DNA of 64,000 nt, taken from Odontesthes bonariensis. Its lineage: Eukaryota; Chordata; Actinopteri; Atheriniformes; Atherinopsidae. The position numbers were made by a program, and so were the translations under genes. The stretch covers positions 6,318,839 to 6,382,838 of the forward strand of contig NC_134515.1 of assembly GCF_027942865.1 (NCBI RefSeq), read 5' to 3'. Positions 25,501 through 36,978 of this stretch are shown here, in pieces. Each line of letters begins with the position of its first letter. The first letter of the stretch is position 1. The notes under the pieces were generated by a model. The model saw nothing but the letters and a program-made list of their open reading frames with translations. It was not told the origin of the DNA and made no database searches.

Positions 25501-28500
25501 TGATTTTGATTGAGAAAGGTTATGAGAAAAGAGGGTCAGTGCCTGAGATGGCGGGAGTTGTGAACAAGATGATGATTTGGTTCGGCTTAACATTGTACAT
25601 AACATGTAACTACTGTAAGTGCATGTAACTACCGGTTACATGCACTTATTAGACCAGACAAAGGCTGTCTACTCTAAGACATCTACAACCAAACTGATGT
25701 TGGGGTTTCTCTTGTCAACCTCTATACTTACTCTCTTGACCTGATTATGCCCATCAGGAATGTAGAACCACGCGGGACAAAACCCCAGAAGAGAGTGTTA
25801 GAAAAGCATTGGTTAGAAATATATTAATTTAATGGTGTTATACGTTGATATGTCCTAAAAATTTAATACAACTTACAGTAGACTGATTACAATAGATGCT
25901 CAAATGAAATGCCATAAATATGACTACACATTTTTTTGGAGGAATACCAATATAGATTAGAAAAACATGCCATAATAAGCCATGTGGATATGTGTGTTGA
26001 ACGTGTGGGATTAAGGGGCCACAGAGGATGGAAAACAAAGAGGACACATGACATGTTACATGGAATATACAATTACTCCTGTAAATGTATATCGAGTCCA
26101 TGGTTTCCTTCTGAACTGAATGCAGCAGCTGGACAAAGATTTGGTAAATGCATTTTCATAACACATGCAGAGGCTGATTTTTCTCTTAGCCTCTCAGTAG
26201 AACGAACAAGTTTCGAAGCAAATATGCAGGATGCTTATATGCGGGTCACTACACTGAGTAAATTTCTGCTCTGCCATCATTTTTAAACATCTTCTTTCAT
26301 GTGAAGACACATTATCTACATGGCATTCAGGAAAAGCAGGCTGCCTGTTCTTTCGCAGTTCAAACCAGTCTGAAGGTGTAATTGATGAGAAAGTCATTTA
26401 TTAATGCAAATGTTCACTTTCAGTTTGTTTGTTTGTGTCGTTTCGGTTGCTCGTGCCAAACTTTGCAATTACAGCACAATGACCTCACAAACATTGAATG
26501 TGAACAGAGAATTAATAAATGGTGTCCAGTTCCACTTTATCATACTTTTATTAACTAAGTTTGATTCAACAAGGTCCATTTTACTCGGTTGCATTCAAAT
26601 GCACAGAAAGAATGCTGATGTGACTATCTCACATCCGCACTGTGACCCATGCATTTGAATTCTACAAACTCCCTAATCGTTTCCCAGCTTGATACTTACT
26701 TCCTCCCTCTGCCAAAAAATCCCAGTCAGGGTGGGACAGTCCATGGTAAATGGGGGAAACAAAACACGTGTGGTTATACCTCAAAGCAGCAAAAAAAAGA
26801 AGGTGAAAGAAGGTGTGCCTCACAAAAATCCTGTTGACGGACTTGGCCAAGAGCTGGGACATTCATTCTGTTTCTGCAAAGTGTTTAGTATTTTCAGCAT
26901 CTGGAAGAAATGTGTTTATTTGTATTTGTATTTTGTATTTGATTCATCTAAGTTTGATCAGTGAAAGAAGAAAAAAGGGGGGGGGGGGGGCTGAAATATA
27001 TTAAATTGATTTATTTAGAAAAATGAATGTAGAGAGAGAAATGAATAAAATCAATAAATGGGGTTTCCCATTCTTTTCCATATTGCTTTTGTTAATTGAT
27101 TTGTTTTTGTTAACTGCAAATTACGTTTGCTATTCCGCTGCTGTATTGGCTTCTTCTATCTTCAAAGTCAGTGGAGCTAATCACTAGTCTATGACTAAGG
27201 GGAGGGGGGTTTACTTCCTGTGTGCACCCATCCAACACAGTCTGCTGAAGTACCTCCCAAGAAAGGATTTATGTGCACAGGGATTTAATACTCATCTGAG
27301 GTCAAATGACTGTCTCGTTGTCAGCTTGACTGTCAGCATGGGAATCACAGATAGCTGAAAAGGAGCAGGCAACTGCATTTTGATGTTAAAGAGCAGCAGC
27401 ACAAAGAGAAATTCTTTGTAAAGAGCAAAAACAACTGCAGTATGAAATGGTAACAGCAACAGCAATGTGGAAAATACATTTTTTTCTATATATACAATAA
27501 AGATAAAACTGATTTTTTTTTTCTCAATTTATTCCTCCTATTATTAATTTATCTTTAAATCTCCACATTAAATTCCTTTTTATATTTCCACATTCATTTT
27601 CTTATTCTTTTACATTTCTTTTTGTCTCTCTCCTAGCATTCCATAACTCTGAATATTTGCTTCACATCTGCGAGATATTAAATTTCCCAGTGCAGACTGT
27701 ACAGCATGATATCTCAATCACATCTTCCACCAACCAAGTGCAAAATCCTACCCTGGCACCAGCTGCTTAGACCTTTGCATTTGCACTGCACCCTTTGAAA
27801 AACTCTTGACAGGGCACTGTGACTTGCCAGTTGCCTTGTGGCAAGCCTATAATTAGCAACTATATCAACTGCATTTAGAATTGCATAAAATGTAGAGCTT
27901 TTTATGCTGGGGATGTTCTCCAAAAAACAATGTCATCAAGACCTAAAAGAAGAATAAAAAAATGGAGCAAAAGTTACTGTAGAGCTATTGTAATATCATA
28001 CTCATGAGAGAATCTACTGGCAGGTCACATTCATTATACATCCTCTGCTGACATTTTCACAGCTGATATCAAAACACTCATTAAATTCTGCTGTCCCAAA
28101 AGCTGTTGAACGTGTCAAAAGATGCCTGTTCCATTCTTTAGAGAGAAACACATTTAGGCAGCCTTGCTTGAAAAAAAGAGAATTTACCACCTGATGCTGC
28201 TGAGTAAAAAGCGTGAGACTTGTGATATATACATACAGCTTTTTGCAAAGTTTTGGAAGGTCTCATTGCCATCATTTCAATCATGCAACAGGAGGATGGT
28301 ATTTTTTCCTGTGCTGGCCAGGACTTCCCATGAAAAGCAAAACAGTAATGAAGTGAAACACTATTAGTGAAGACTTTCCACAGTTCAAGTCTCGAATCTT
28401 GTTTCAGACCCAAACAAACTTTTGAAAAAGTGATCAAAATTCTCTTCTTATGAGTGAAACACACATTCAATCCCAGAGTCCCTTTGCCTAAACTCACCTG

Positions 28501-28519
28501 GCACTAAGACTTTAGGCAT
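16547..28519 (-). CDS. AMPD1: AMPD1, AMP deaminase 1 (muscle isoform), complete
   Basis: AMP deaminase converts AMP to IMP in the purine nucleotide cycle. Fifteen exons join in frame: 28519-28498, 25077-24912, 24680-24539, 23517-23352, 23244-23025, 22043-21914, 21617-21423, 21159-21028, 19676-19513, 19285-19159, 18883-18720, 18577-18457, 17445-17272, 16957-16847 and 16702-16547. They total 2190 nt (729 residues plus stop). Zinc and catalytic residues are intact: HxH in [15 protein letters not shown] (H286, H288), H555 and E558 in FRPHCGEAG, and D632/D633 in [10 protein letters not shown]. The N-terminus ([21 protein letters not shown]) and the phrase [13 protein letters not shown] point to AMPD1 rather than AMPD2 or AMPD3. 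The first coding exon is only 22 nt, as in mammals. The C-terminus [20 protein letters not shown] is strongly conserved. Introns carry a MITE (17747-18155) and a Tc1 relic (about 19935-20935). Confidence 0.97.
17747..18155. mobile_element. MITE with 12-bp terminal inverted repeats and TA target duplication
   Basis: The element starts cactggaaaaaa and ends ttttttccagtg, perfect inverted ends, each flanked by TA (17745-17746 and 18156-18157). It is 409 bases long, AT-rich and non-coding. TACACTGsAAAAA ends are typical of abundant fish MITEs. It lies in the AMPD1 intron between the exons ending at 17445 and starting at 18457. The superfamily is inferred only from the TA duplication. Confidence 0.8.
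19866..19930 (+). mobile_element. L2-like LINE 3' tail
   Basis: The phrases ctttgcactttgggtcagct and gtgctttataaatatagttg match the usual 3' end of L2-type fish retrotransposons. No coding sequence is attached. It immediately precedes the Tc1 relic in an AMPD1 intron. Confidence 0.4.
19935..20935 (-). mobile_element. Tc1/mariner-family transposon relic in an AMPD1 intron
   Basis: The right end (ttacattttacacagcatcc, then cagcttcttttgg) is the end of a common fish Tc1-like family. Minus-strand translation shows a helix-turn-helix remnant ([13 protein letters not shown], about 20590-20548) and an internal transposase part ([20 protein letters not shown] and [19 protein letters not shown], about 20440-20240). 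Stops and frameshifts interrupt it, and no full DDE triad can be read. It lies in the intron between exons 21159-21028 and 19676-19513, in the same orientation as AMPD1. Outer limits are approximate. Confidence 0.75.
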
Positions 28520-31500
28520 GGCGATGCTGTTCCAGGGAAACGCTTCCTGAGGTCTGTTAAAGGATGGTCAGGCACTGGACCACTGCAGTGTGGGAGTGTG
28601 GAGCTCAGTGCTCGGTGTGTGCGGTATTAAACTCTCTCGTGTAACCAGAACCGGCTGTGCCCAGGAACATGCCTTGATGTAATGGGGACCTGATATGTGT
28701 TCACATCTATTTTAAGTTGTCTATGTGCGACCAGGACTCACTGACAGGCACGATGTTTTGACAAAGAGATGGGCATGTGTGTATGACGCAATTTGTGTTA
28801 TATAACATCTTGATAGCTGTACAAGTGGCAGTGAACTTGTTAAGTAGCTACTTAGGTGGCTGCTAACGGGTCGACTTTGGGCAAATTCATTTCAGACCTC
28901 TCTGTCAGATGAAAACACAAAAGGATAAAATAATTATTACATTTGCAATCAGGTAAAAACTTTTTATTTTCTGGCACAAGTGGCCTTTTTTCAACTGCAA
29001 CTGGACATGAATGTGGGATGACATGCAGCAAAGGACCACAGGATGGGACTCAAACATGGACCAGCTCATTATAACTACAAGCAGCCTTTGGCTGATTTGA
29101 AAGATGGAATTTGCGACAAATGGAACTGGGAACTGGGATCATTTACTTAACATGTATGTTTCTGTTGCTTTTTATCAGCCAAGCAAAGCCAAAGCCTTCA
29201 AAAGGTCTCAAAAATCGATTGGAGGACTTGTTCCATTTAAAATAGACCAGCCTTTAAAGAGATTTCTTGGTCTGGGAGCTGTATTATTGCCCAAATCTTG
29301 TGAGTCTTCATTAACCTGCGAGAAAACACTTCAGCTTTTAGCACCTGGCTGCTACTTACCTTCTTACTTATTTATTCTCTACTATGTAAGCAGTAAGGGT
29401 TAACCTAGTTTTTCACCCACTACTTCTGCATTTTGCTTAATTTTCTTGTTAAAAAATGACATGATTTTGATGTATCATGTATTGTTTTTCAACTGAGGCT
29501 GCACTGACCTGATTTTCAGACCTTGCAAGACCAGATAATTTTTTTTCCTGCTGAGTTTGGATATATTAAACCTTAGAATTGAAAGAGGATGTACTTACCA
29601 TTTCACATGGCTTAATTCATCATGTCCTTCATAGCTATCTAGTTTCTATCAACACCAATGAAGAAACTTAACCAACATTTGAAGGCTGTATTGTTGATCT
29701 TAGATTAATAAGGTCAAATGCTAACATTTACCTTATTAGTAACAAATGCAAAGTACAGCTGACACTGCAGAAAAATTGGTGCTGTTTACAATACTCACTG
29801 ATCTGGTCTGAAAAAACTCCTTGATATGCCAAAAAAAACGCCTTCATAGGTAAAAATTTGTACATGAAGAAGTACTGACACCTAGCTTACTTTCAAACTA
29901 TCTGTTTGACTGGAAAGTTGTGAGATTTTTGCACAATGATACCGAACATGTTGCTGCCTACCTTGGTAGTGGTTTTATGTTATAAATCTTCTCCCAGCAT
30001 TAAGCTTGAATTTTTGGCATTGTCGTAGCAAATGGCCCTGAGATAGTGGGAATGACTTCTAACAACCTGCTTTTACATGTAGCTCATTTATATGTCTTCT
30101 TTCTATACCATGACAAACTCTAAATCCACTCTGTCCTGTTCACACTCCAAGTTACGTAAATTCCACCACCAGACGTTTAATTAACCCCTAAAGGCTTATC
30201 TCTAGCCATCCAAATAATGAATTCATGGTTTTATTCCTTTGTGTAAATATGACTTTGATGTTTCTCTCCACTTCACCTCATTTAATATGCACAGTTGTAG
30301 GAATATGAAAATTAGCCCTGTCTGTAGTTACAATTGTTTTTTTTCCTCTGCTCAAACAAGCAGTTGAAATCAGCTCATGATGTTAGAGTTATCCATAATG
30401 TTTGGCAAGTTTTGCTTCTGATAGTCACCTCATAGTCTTACACTGCGTGGTAATGGGACAGGTTATTTTGGTTTGTTATGAGTGAATTCCCACCGGTACA
30501 CTGTAATCCTCTCTGGAAATATTCAGCCAAGGCACCATTACATAACTTATACTGTCTTTTAGCATAAAAAAAAGAAACTTAGATGGAAGTTAAAAACAAT
30601 CATTTCACTAGGGATGATCTGGGAATCTTTTATTGTTAAAGATTAGGAGGGAGAGGTGTCAAACCAGGGAAACTAATAAGATGCAGAAAAGATTTTGCGG
30701 TTCTTCAGCGTTTTTTAAAAAAAAAAAAAAGAAAAAATGAACTATGCTGTGTTTCAACTTCGAATACCATAAATCTGACAAAAACCAAAAAAAGAAAAAT
30801 ACTCTGCATGCTTAGATACCCCAAAATACTGGTAAAAATCCGTCTTTTTTAACAAACATCTGGTGTCTGCTGATCCTGTTCGAGCAGCTTGAGAACACTT
30901 AACTGAACATCTATTTTTAGGGAATGTGATCCTAAATGTCAAAGTGCCTCTTACAGCGCTACTAGTGAAAGAGATCAAGTTTGAAATAGACAGCCTTTCA
31001 ATTCAGCCCTCAAAACCTGAAAAGCCAAACAGAGTGTTTTACCTTTTGAAACATGAGGCAGAGCATTTTTAAATGACAGATCTTTGAGGGTGATAAATGT
31101 CATGAGAATATATTACAAATATTCCAATTTAGGTGCTCGGTACCCTCATAATTATAATAACACATAAGATATTTGACTGTGATTTGCAATACCAGAGATT
31201 TGCCACATGCTTTATGCAGCCGTTGAGCCTTTTCGCTCAGCTTTTTATTCCTGAAAAAAAATAAATAAATAAGAAATTTGACTATTTTCCCTCACAAATC
31301 AACCATCAACTACTTTTCTTAACTTATGCTATCATCTAGCTTCATATTGAACATTTTCTCTTTGAGTGAAAAACCATACTACAATGTGCCAAAAGCCAAA
31401 TGAATGTGAATTTGAAGGATTTCTCATCAAAGACAAGTAGCAACAAAGGATCTAGTAAACATCAATGAAAAGATCTCTGAGGAATTCTCTTTCCTTGTCT

Positions 31501-34166
31501 GGCACAGGCAGACTGTACTTGACCATGAACCTGAGAGATTAACAGAGACTGGATTGGTTTACATGAGCGGGAGAGAGCATGTAGTCCAAGTTCGTCCATC
31601 TCATATTTCTCCTATCATCATCAGCGTCTCTGTCTGACACTACAAGATTACAACAGGTGCTCCTCTGTCTAGCTTCTGCTCTGGAAGTTGTTTTTACTTG
31701 GTAATGCGAAAAGTTTCCCCAGATTTACATGTTTATTGTCATTTTCAAAGATCATATAATGTAGAAGAACAGTCAAAGCTTTAACAACCATAAATGTATC
31801 ACTTTGGCAACAAAACATTTCACAAGTTTGTGTCATCTAACAGCGCATCACTTCATTTATGCTTTTTAAGCAAACTGTACTCCACAGGATCCGTTTTATG
31901 GCTGGGCAGATATGATGCTCTCAGTCAGTCCAAAACCGTAAACCTTAAACCTAAACCTAGTCTTACTGAGGGGAATATGTAGGCATGCACAGTTATCATT
32001 ATTATCATCAGTTTGGGTAAGTGTGACACAAAATGACAAATAACATTATTTGAGTTCAGTGACCAATATAGCCATCCTTCTTTTCTACCACTGCCATGAA
32101 CTTTCCATCTATGGAGTCATGATCAACTTTCACTGAAACAGCAACCACTGCCTCCAAAATGGTTTAGCAGCTATATTGTATTCCCTCACTGTAAATCTCA
32201 CATTTGAACAGGAACTACATGTTCTCTATAGGATACGGTATATGCTAGGCGAGGAAGTTCACAGGTCATTAGTCAGTCATTTTTAAGGCCTTTGCTTTCT
32301 GAACGAGCCTTACTGAGCTCTGTAGAACACTTCGTGTTACAGTGCTTGATGAAAGTGTGTTCCATATACTGGCTATAGGATTAAATTTCGCTCAACCTTA
32401 ATGGCAGCAGCCCATATCAGCCTCCTGCTAGTGTCTGACTCAGTATGGCGCCTTGTGTTCAATACCCCTCCATTGACATGTCCATGTGCTCCATCTACAG
32501 TATCCCTTATTTCAGTTTACCTTTGAACAATGTGTATTGAGATATTTCTCCGCCAGATATGAAGCTTTCGCTTGTGAATCTTAATTAGTCCCGGTTGTGT
32601 TTCAGCTTTCATTACCTCAGCATCTATATGAGCCCCAACACCTTGCACTAGACTTTCCAGGTAGACTGCAGTTGAGGAACATGGTGACAGTGAAGGACAA
32701 CAGGACTCAAGAGTTTTGCACATGTCTGAAGGCTCAAATATTGATTTTCCATTATAAACTATGCTTTTTGAACCATTTCACCCAAGGTAAAGAGGCTAAA
32801 TGATCATTTAGCACTGCATAATATAGGGTGTTAATTACTAGGTAATGGACTCCCTCATTACATATCATATCAGAATACGAAAATGATTAAATCATATAAG
32901 AATTCATTTTTATATAAGTTGAAGTTTGAAAGTGTGCATTGAAATAAAGATGAGCTCAGAACAGTCACCTGCCTAATAACTGTACCTGTAGTTTGTTAGT
33001 GCTATGTTTGTTGGTTCTAGTTTTGGAGTCAGTTGCATGCTGCTTGTTTTAACAGGTTTTATAATGACACTTAATGAAATTATGCAAACAATGAGACCGG
33101 CTAAATAAAGGGTGAACAATTTAAAAATGTGGAAATTCAGAACAGTGTGCACAAACAAGTATTTGCTCAGTTCTGCTGAGGCAGGGCTGTAGCTTGTTTA
33201 CGTGTTCTCTTTGACTTGTACTCGCACATCCTGTTACAGAGCTAAGAGGAACACCCAGAGCTAAAAACATTCCCACTGCACACGTTTTGCAGGGTTTCGT
33301 GTGTCACAAGCCGGGCTGAAAAGCTGAGACAAATACGGGCGGATGGAAGCCCAATTAAAAACAAAGCCAGTCATTCAATAATACATAATACAATAATACA
33401 AGTACGAGAAAATCAACTTACACTAATCCTTATATTATCATTATTATTATCATTATAGTGTTACACATGTAAAAGATCATGCAAAGGATTTATTTGCTCT
33501 CTACTGAACAGCCAATGTTACAGTACAATAAACAGTAAAAGCAGCTACAATTTGTGATCTCTTGTATGATGCAGTAGAAAGAAATCTCAGATCTTTAACT
33601 AAATTAAAATGTTAAAGATCTGAAACCGTCTTTTATGACTAATGGCTCACAAATCATTCTCCATGATAACATTGAAGACATCATTCAAAAATCTTCACTG
33701 AAGGCTGGAAGAACTATTCAAACCACTTGGCTAAACCTCCTCCTGATTTACCAGGGTTAGACCCACATATCTGACCATCAACTATTGAATGTTAATTCAC
33801 ACAAAATATATGAACAGTTCAGAAATAATGAAATCTTTATGTGTTTTATAGGCTACGATTCTTTTGTTTTGTTAACCGGGTTACGTACCACAGGGCCACC
33901 GTACTACGTCGATCATAAATAAACGAAGATTTACTTCTGATGTTCGATTTTGTTTTCTTATAGGTGGCTTCATATTTGATATAAAATCAAGTATAGTTCG
34001 TCTTACAGAAAAGCTCATCAAAGGCACGAAAATTAAATGTGTATGTTTGTAGAAACCAGCTAATTTGGTGTTGATGAAACAGGAACTTAATCTTCATCAA
34101 CCGATAATCTATGATGTGTGAAGTATCAGATAAATCCAGTCTATATTTAAACAGTTTGCACAGGTT
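28520..34166. other. Intergenic stretch upstream of AMPD1: AMPD1 promoter side, otherwise no gene seen
   Basis: About 5.6 kb without recognisable exons on either strand. The first few hundred bases upstream of 28519 should hold the AMPD1 promoter and 5' leader. I looked for NRAS, which occupies this place in mammals, using its P-loop and DTAGQEEY segments, and saw neither. The 99-codon frame at 29104-29403 and others like it show no domain. Sequence is AT-rich with occasional A runs. Confidence 0.6.
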
Positions 34167-34249
34167 TTGTTTTCTGTGTCATATAGTTTAAAACAAATCC
34201 ACAGACATTCAGCCTTGTTCCTTAAATGTTTTCGCTTTGCCTTGTTAAT

Positions 34250-34800
34250 TCCCAGAGGAGTGGGAGTCTATCTCAGATGTTATCTACCAATAGGTGGGGT
34301 AGACTCTGGACAGGTCACCAGTCAACCACAGAGCCAACACAGAATAGATTTTAAAAGCCTGCTGATGGTTTACAAACCCCAGAACGGTTTAGGCCCAAAA
34401 CACTTCTGTGATCTTTTCAGAGAATATAAAGCCAGCAGAGCTCTTAGATCCAAGGACTCAGGTCAGCTGGTCCAGTCCAGAGTCCAGACGAAACATGGAG
34501 AAGCAGCATTTAGCTGTTATGCTGCGAACAAGTGGAACAAACTGCCAGTGGAGATTAAACTTTCACCAAATGGAGACATTTTTAAATCCAGGTTAAAGAC
34601 ATTTCTGTTCTCATGTGTCTATGCATGAAATCTGCACGGTATCTTTTAACTTATCCAGACTGTTGCTTGTCTTTAATCATTTTAATTCATTTGATTTGTT
34701 TCCCTTTATGTTCTTTTATGTATTTTTAACGTTTCTTACAGTCCCTGCTGCAATGCTTTTATTTTATATAAAGCACTTTGAATTGTTTTGTACATGAAAT
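34250..34800 (+). mobile_element. L2-like LINE fragment (ORF2 C-terminus plus 3' end), preceded by an inverted dispersed-repeat piece
   Basis: From about 34345 the frame reads FKSLLMVYKPQNGLGPKHF, SRALRSKDSGQL and AANKWNKLPVEIK, ending in FKSRLKTFLF. This is the C-terminal block after the reverse transcriptase in L2/Rex-type non-LTR retrotransposons. The 3' end includes tataaagcactttgaattg. The reverse transcriptase itself is missing, so the copy is 5'-truncated. Bases 34255-34345 (gactctggacaggtcaccag) are the reverse complement of the dispersed repeat described at 4359-4654. No function is expected. Confidence 0.75.
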
Positions 34801-35279
34801 GTCTATCACTGGATCACCATGCCGCCCTGAATCTTGCTTTTCTAGTTTTTTCAAAATCGAAATTATGCAAGATGGGTGGGATCATAAACTGTCCCTGTGG
34901 TAGATGCCTGCAGGAATTTTAACTGGCCTTAATTGCACTACTGTTCCTCCCAACCAGAACATTCCCCTCCAGAACAAACAGCTCTGAGCATCTATACTGC
35001 GAACAGGACAATAAGGTAGGTTCTTCTGAAATTTTGCCTATAGCTCACAAATTCTTCTTTTCTGATGATTTTTTTTTTTTTACTGGAACAATTAGGATTT
35101 GTAGACAATGATGTAACCATCCCCAGGCTTGGGTAAAACATGACAGGCAGACAGATTACAGTGAAAGTTAATTAGGGTCATTTTGCTGTCTCCACCACTT
35201 CCTCTAGCAAAGAGAACAACAGCCCAGCCCGATGTGCCACATTCGGTTTTGGTCATTTTAAGATCATATACCGAGCACA

Positions 35280-36809
35280 ATGGAAGTGAGGGTATCTGTG
35301 GAAGGCATCCCACGTGTTGTCTGTGGAGTCACAGAAGAGACAACATGCCAAGACGTGGTCCTAGCTTTGGCTCAAGCCTTAGGTAATTTTATTATTATTA
35401 TTATTACATTATCTGCTGTGTACGCTGTAAAAATACATTTCATGTTCAGACCTGTTGACCAACGTACAACCACGTTTTTTTACCTTTTAGGCCAGCCTGG
35501 ACGCTACACACTTAGGGAGAAATTCAAAGACTTTGAGCGTTGCATGACGCCTGATGAACATCTTCTTGGGACCCTGGAGAAGTATGGTGAGCAGGCCAGG
35601 GAGGTTCAGCTCACCCTAGTCCACAACGGGCCCTCTGTCTGGGATGAAATGAGCAGGGCAAAAGTTGGCAGATACCAGCCCTGCCCGCCACTAAGACGGA
35701 AAGATGCAGGTGCCAGATTTCGGAGGAGCACTGGCTCACATCGCCAAAGCTTGCCGCCGTTGTCATGTTTGAGACAAGAAGCTGAGCAGAAACCTGAGGA
35801 CCTAAAAAGGCCTAAAAGAAAGTCTCTAACACTCATGGAGGAGGCCTGGGAATGGCTGGAAAGCCTTGGGAAAGGTAAGGTCTACAGTACTGCCTGTGAT
35901 AAGGACAGCAAAAAGAAGACGGATAAGAGGAACCGAATCTCTTTAGACATGTCTCTCACTTCGGAAAAAGATGTCTCAGGTCGGAGTAGCAGAGGTAAAG
36001 TCAGAGGACAGAAAAGTTTAAAAACAGAATTGGACCATCAGACGTCCTGCTGCATAGGAAGTCAGACGAGGGATAAAGACGTCAAACACTCCAAAAAAAC
36101 TCTGGAGGTAAAATCTGAACTCAGCAGTTCAAGCTGTGCTACAAACGAGGATGGCATAAATGTTCTAAGAGAAACCATCATACGTCAGCTGTTGTGTTTG
36201 CAGGACTTACAGGTCCAAATAAAACACACAGACAAACAAATATTTGAGCTCGAGGAAAAACAGAGGGCCAAAAGAGCTGAACAGGAAGCCCACGACAGAA
36301 TGGTTGAAGAGGATATTGAGCAGATAAAATTTTGGGAAAACGAATTAAAAGCAGAGGAAGGTTATGAAAACGATTTGCAATGTCAGTTCCTGGAGATGAA
36401 AGCCAAGGCTGTGGAGTGTAAGGCTAAACTGGAGGAGAACAGACGCAAAATGAAGGGACTTGATCTTTTCGGTGGTCTGAACACTGTTCAAGAGGAATCG
36501 GAAACGGTTTCAAAAGTTGATGCGAATGCTGCCAGTGAATTTTCAGCAGGGCGGACGACAGATGTCAATCTGCAGCAATCTGATTCAGATAGGGATGTAA
36601 ACGTTAAGAGGAAGTTCCAGCCCAGGGAACGCTCCAACCCTCCCCACGCTCTAGTTCCTCCCCACCAGATAAAGGAGCGCAGACCCACAGGACCCACCGA
36701 GCTAAGAGAGTGGTGGACACGCTGGTCAGAAGCCCAAAATGCTCAGGCCAAAAAGGAGGTGATCCACCGCTCTGAACTCACCATTTATCTGGGTAATACC
36801 AAGGTTTAG
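35280..36809 (+). CDS. N-terminal RASSF family protein, RASSF7/RASSF8-like
   Basis: Exon 1 is 35280-35382 and exon 2 is 35491-36809 (1422 nt, 473 residues plus stop). The 108-nt intron has a good donor (gtaatt) and acceptor (accttttag). Residues 1 to about 85 are a Ras-association domain at the extreme N-terminus (VEGIPRVVCGVTEETTCQDV, then RYTLREKFKDFER and DVQL-like VQLTLVHNGPS), the hallmark of N-terminal RASSF proteins. RPKRKSLTLMEEAWEWLESL at about 139 matches the KRKSLT...FGKGK region of RASSF8. Residues about 258-357 form a coiled coil with FWENEL, also as in RASSF8. The usual C-terminal LRQxNLQQFIQQTG block is absent and the tail (ELREWWTRWSEAQ...) is unfamiliar. RASSF7/8 act in junctions, microtubules and JNK or Wnt control; the role here is inferred. 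It is tail-to-tail with CSDE1. Confidence 0.87.
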   Translation: MEVRVSVEGIPRVVCGVTEETTCQDVVLALAQALGNFIIIIITLSAVYAVKIHFMFRPVDQRTTTFFYLLGQPGRYTLREKFKDFERCMTPDEHLLGTLEKYGEQAREVQLTLVHNGPSVWDEMSRAKVGRYQPCPPLRRKDAGARFRRSTGSHRQSLPPLSCLRQEAEQKPEDLKRPKRKSLTLMEEAWEWLESLGKGKVYSTACDKDSKKKTDKRNRISLDMSLTSEKDVSGRSSRGKVRGQKSLKTELDHQTSCCIGSQTRDKDVKHSKKTLEVKSELSSSSCATNEDGINVLRETIIRQLLCLQDLQVQIKHTDKQIFELEEKQRAKRAEQEAHDRMVEEDIEQIKFWENELKAEEGYENDLQCQFLEMKAKAVECKAKLEENRRKMKGLDLFGGLNTVQEESETVSKVDANAASEFSAGRTTDVNLQQSDSDRDVNVKRKFQPRERSNPPHALVPPHQIKERRPTGPTELREWWTRWSEAQNAQAKKEVIHRSELTIYLGNTKV

Positions 36810-36968
36810 AGTCAGCAGAGGACACAAATATGGACTCAGTGACTGTGATGTAGGCTTCAATGTTTTACAGCTGTGGTAACTCCATTAGGATGAAATGTTC
36901 AAAGCACAAAGAAATATTGTTTCACTGCATTACATCTTTAACAGTTACAATGACGAAAGATTAAAAAA

Positions 36969-36978
36969 AATAAATAAA
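36969..36978 (+). terminator. Candidate polyadenylation signal of the RASSF gene
   Basis: Two overlapping AATAAA hexamers lie about 160 bases after the stop codon, giving a short 3' UTR. Confidence 0.55.

Noticed and set aside
29104-29403. A 99-codon plus-strand frame in the AMPD1 upstream gap
   Set aside because: No domain, no splice context and average local composition; it is expected by chance.
35875-35910. A donor-like gtaagg and nearby acceptor-like tag/cag in RASSF exon 2
   Set aside because: The implied intron would be only about 35 nt, and the frame is open through it.
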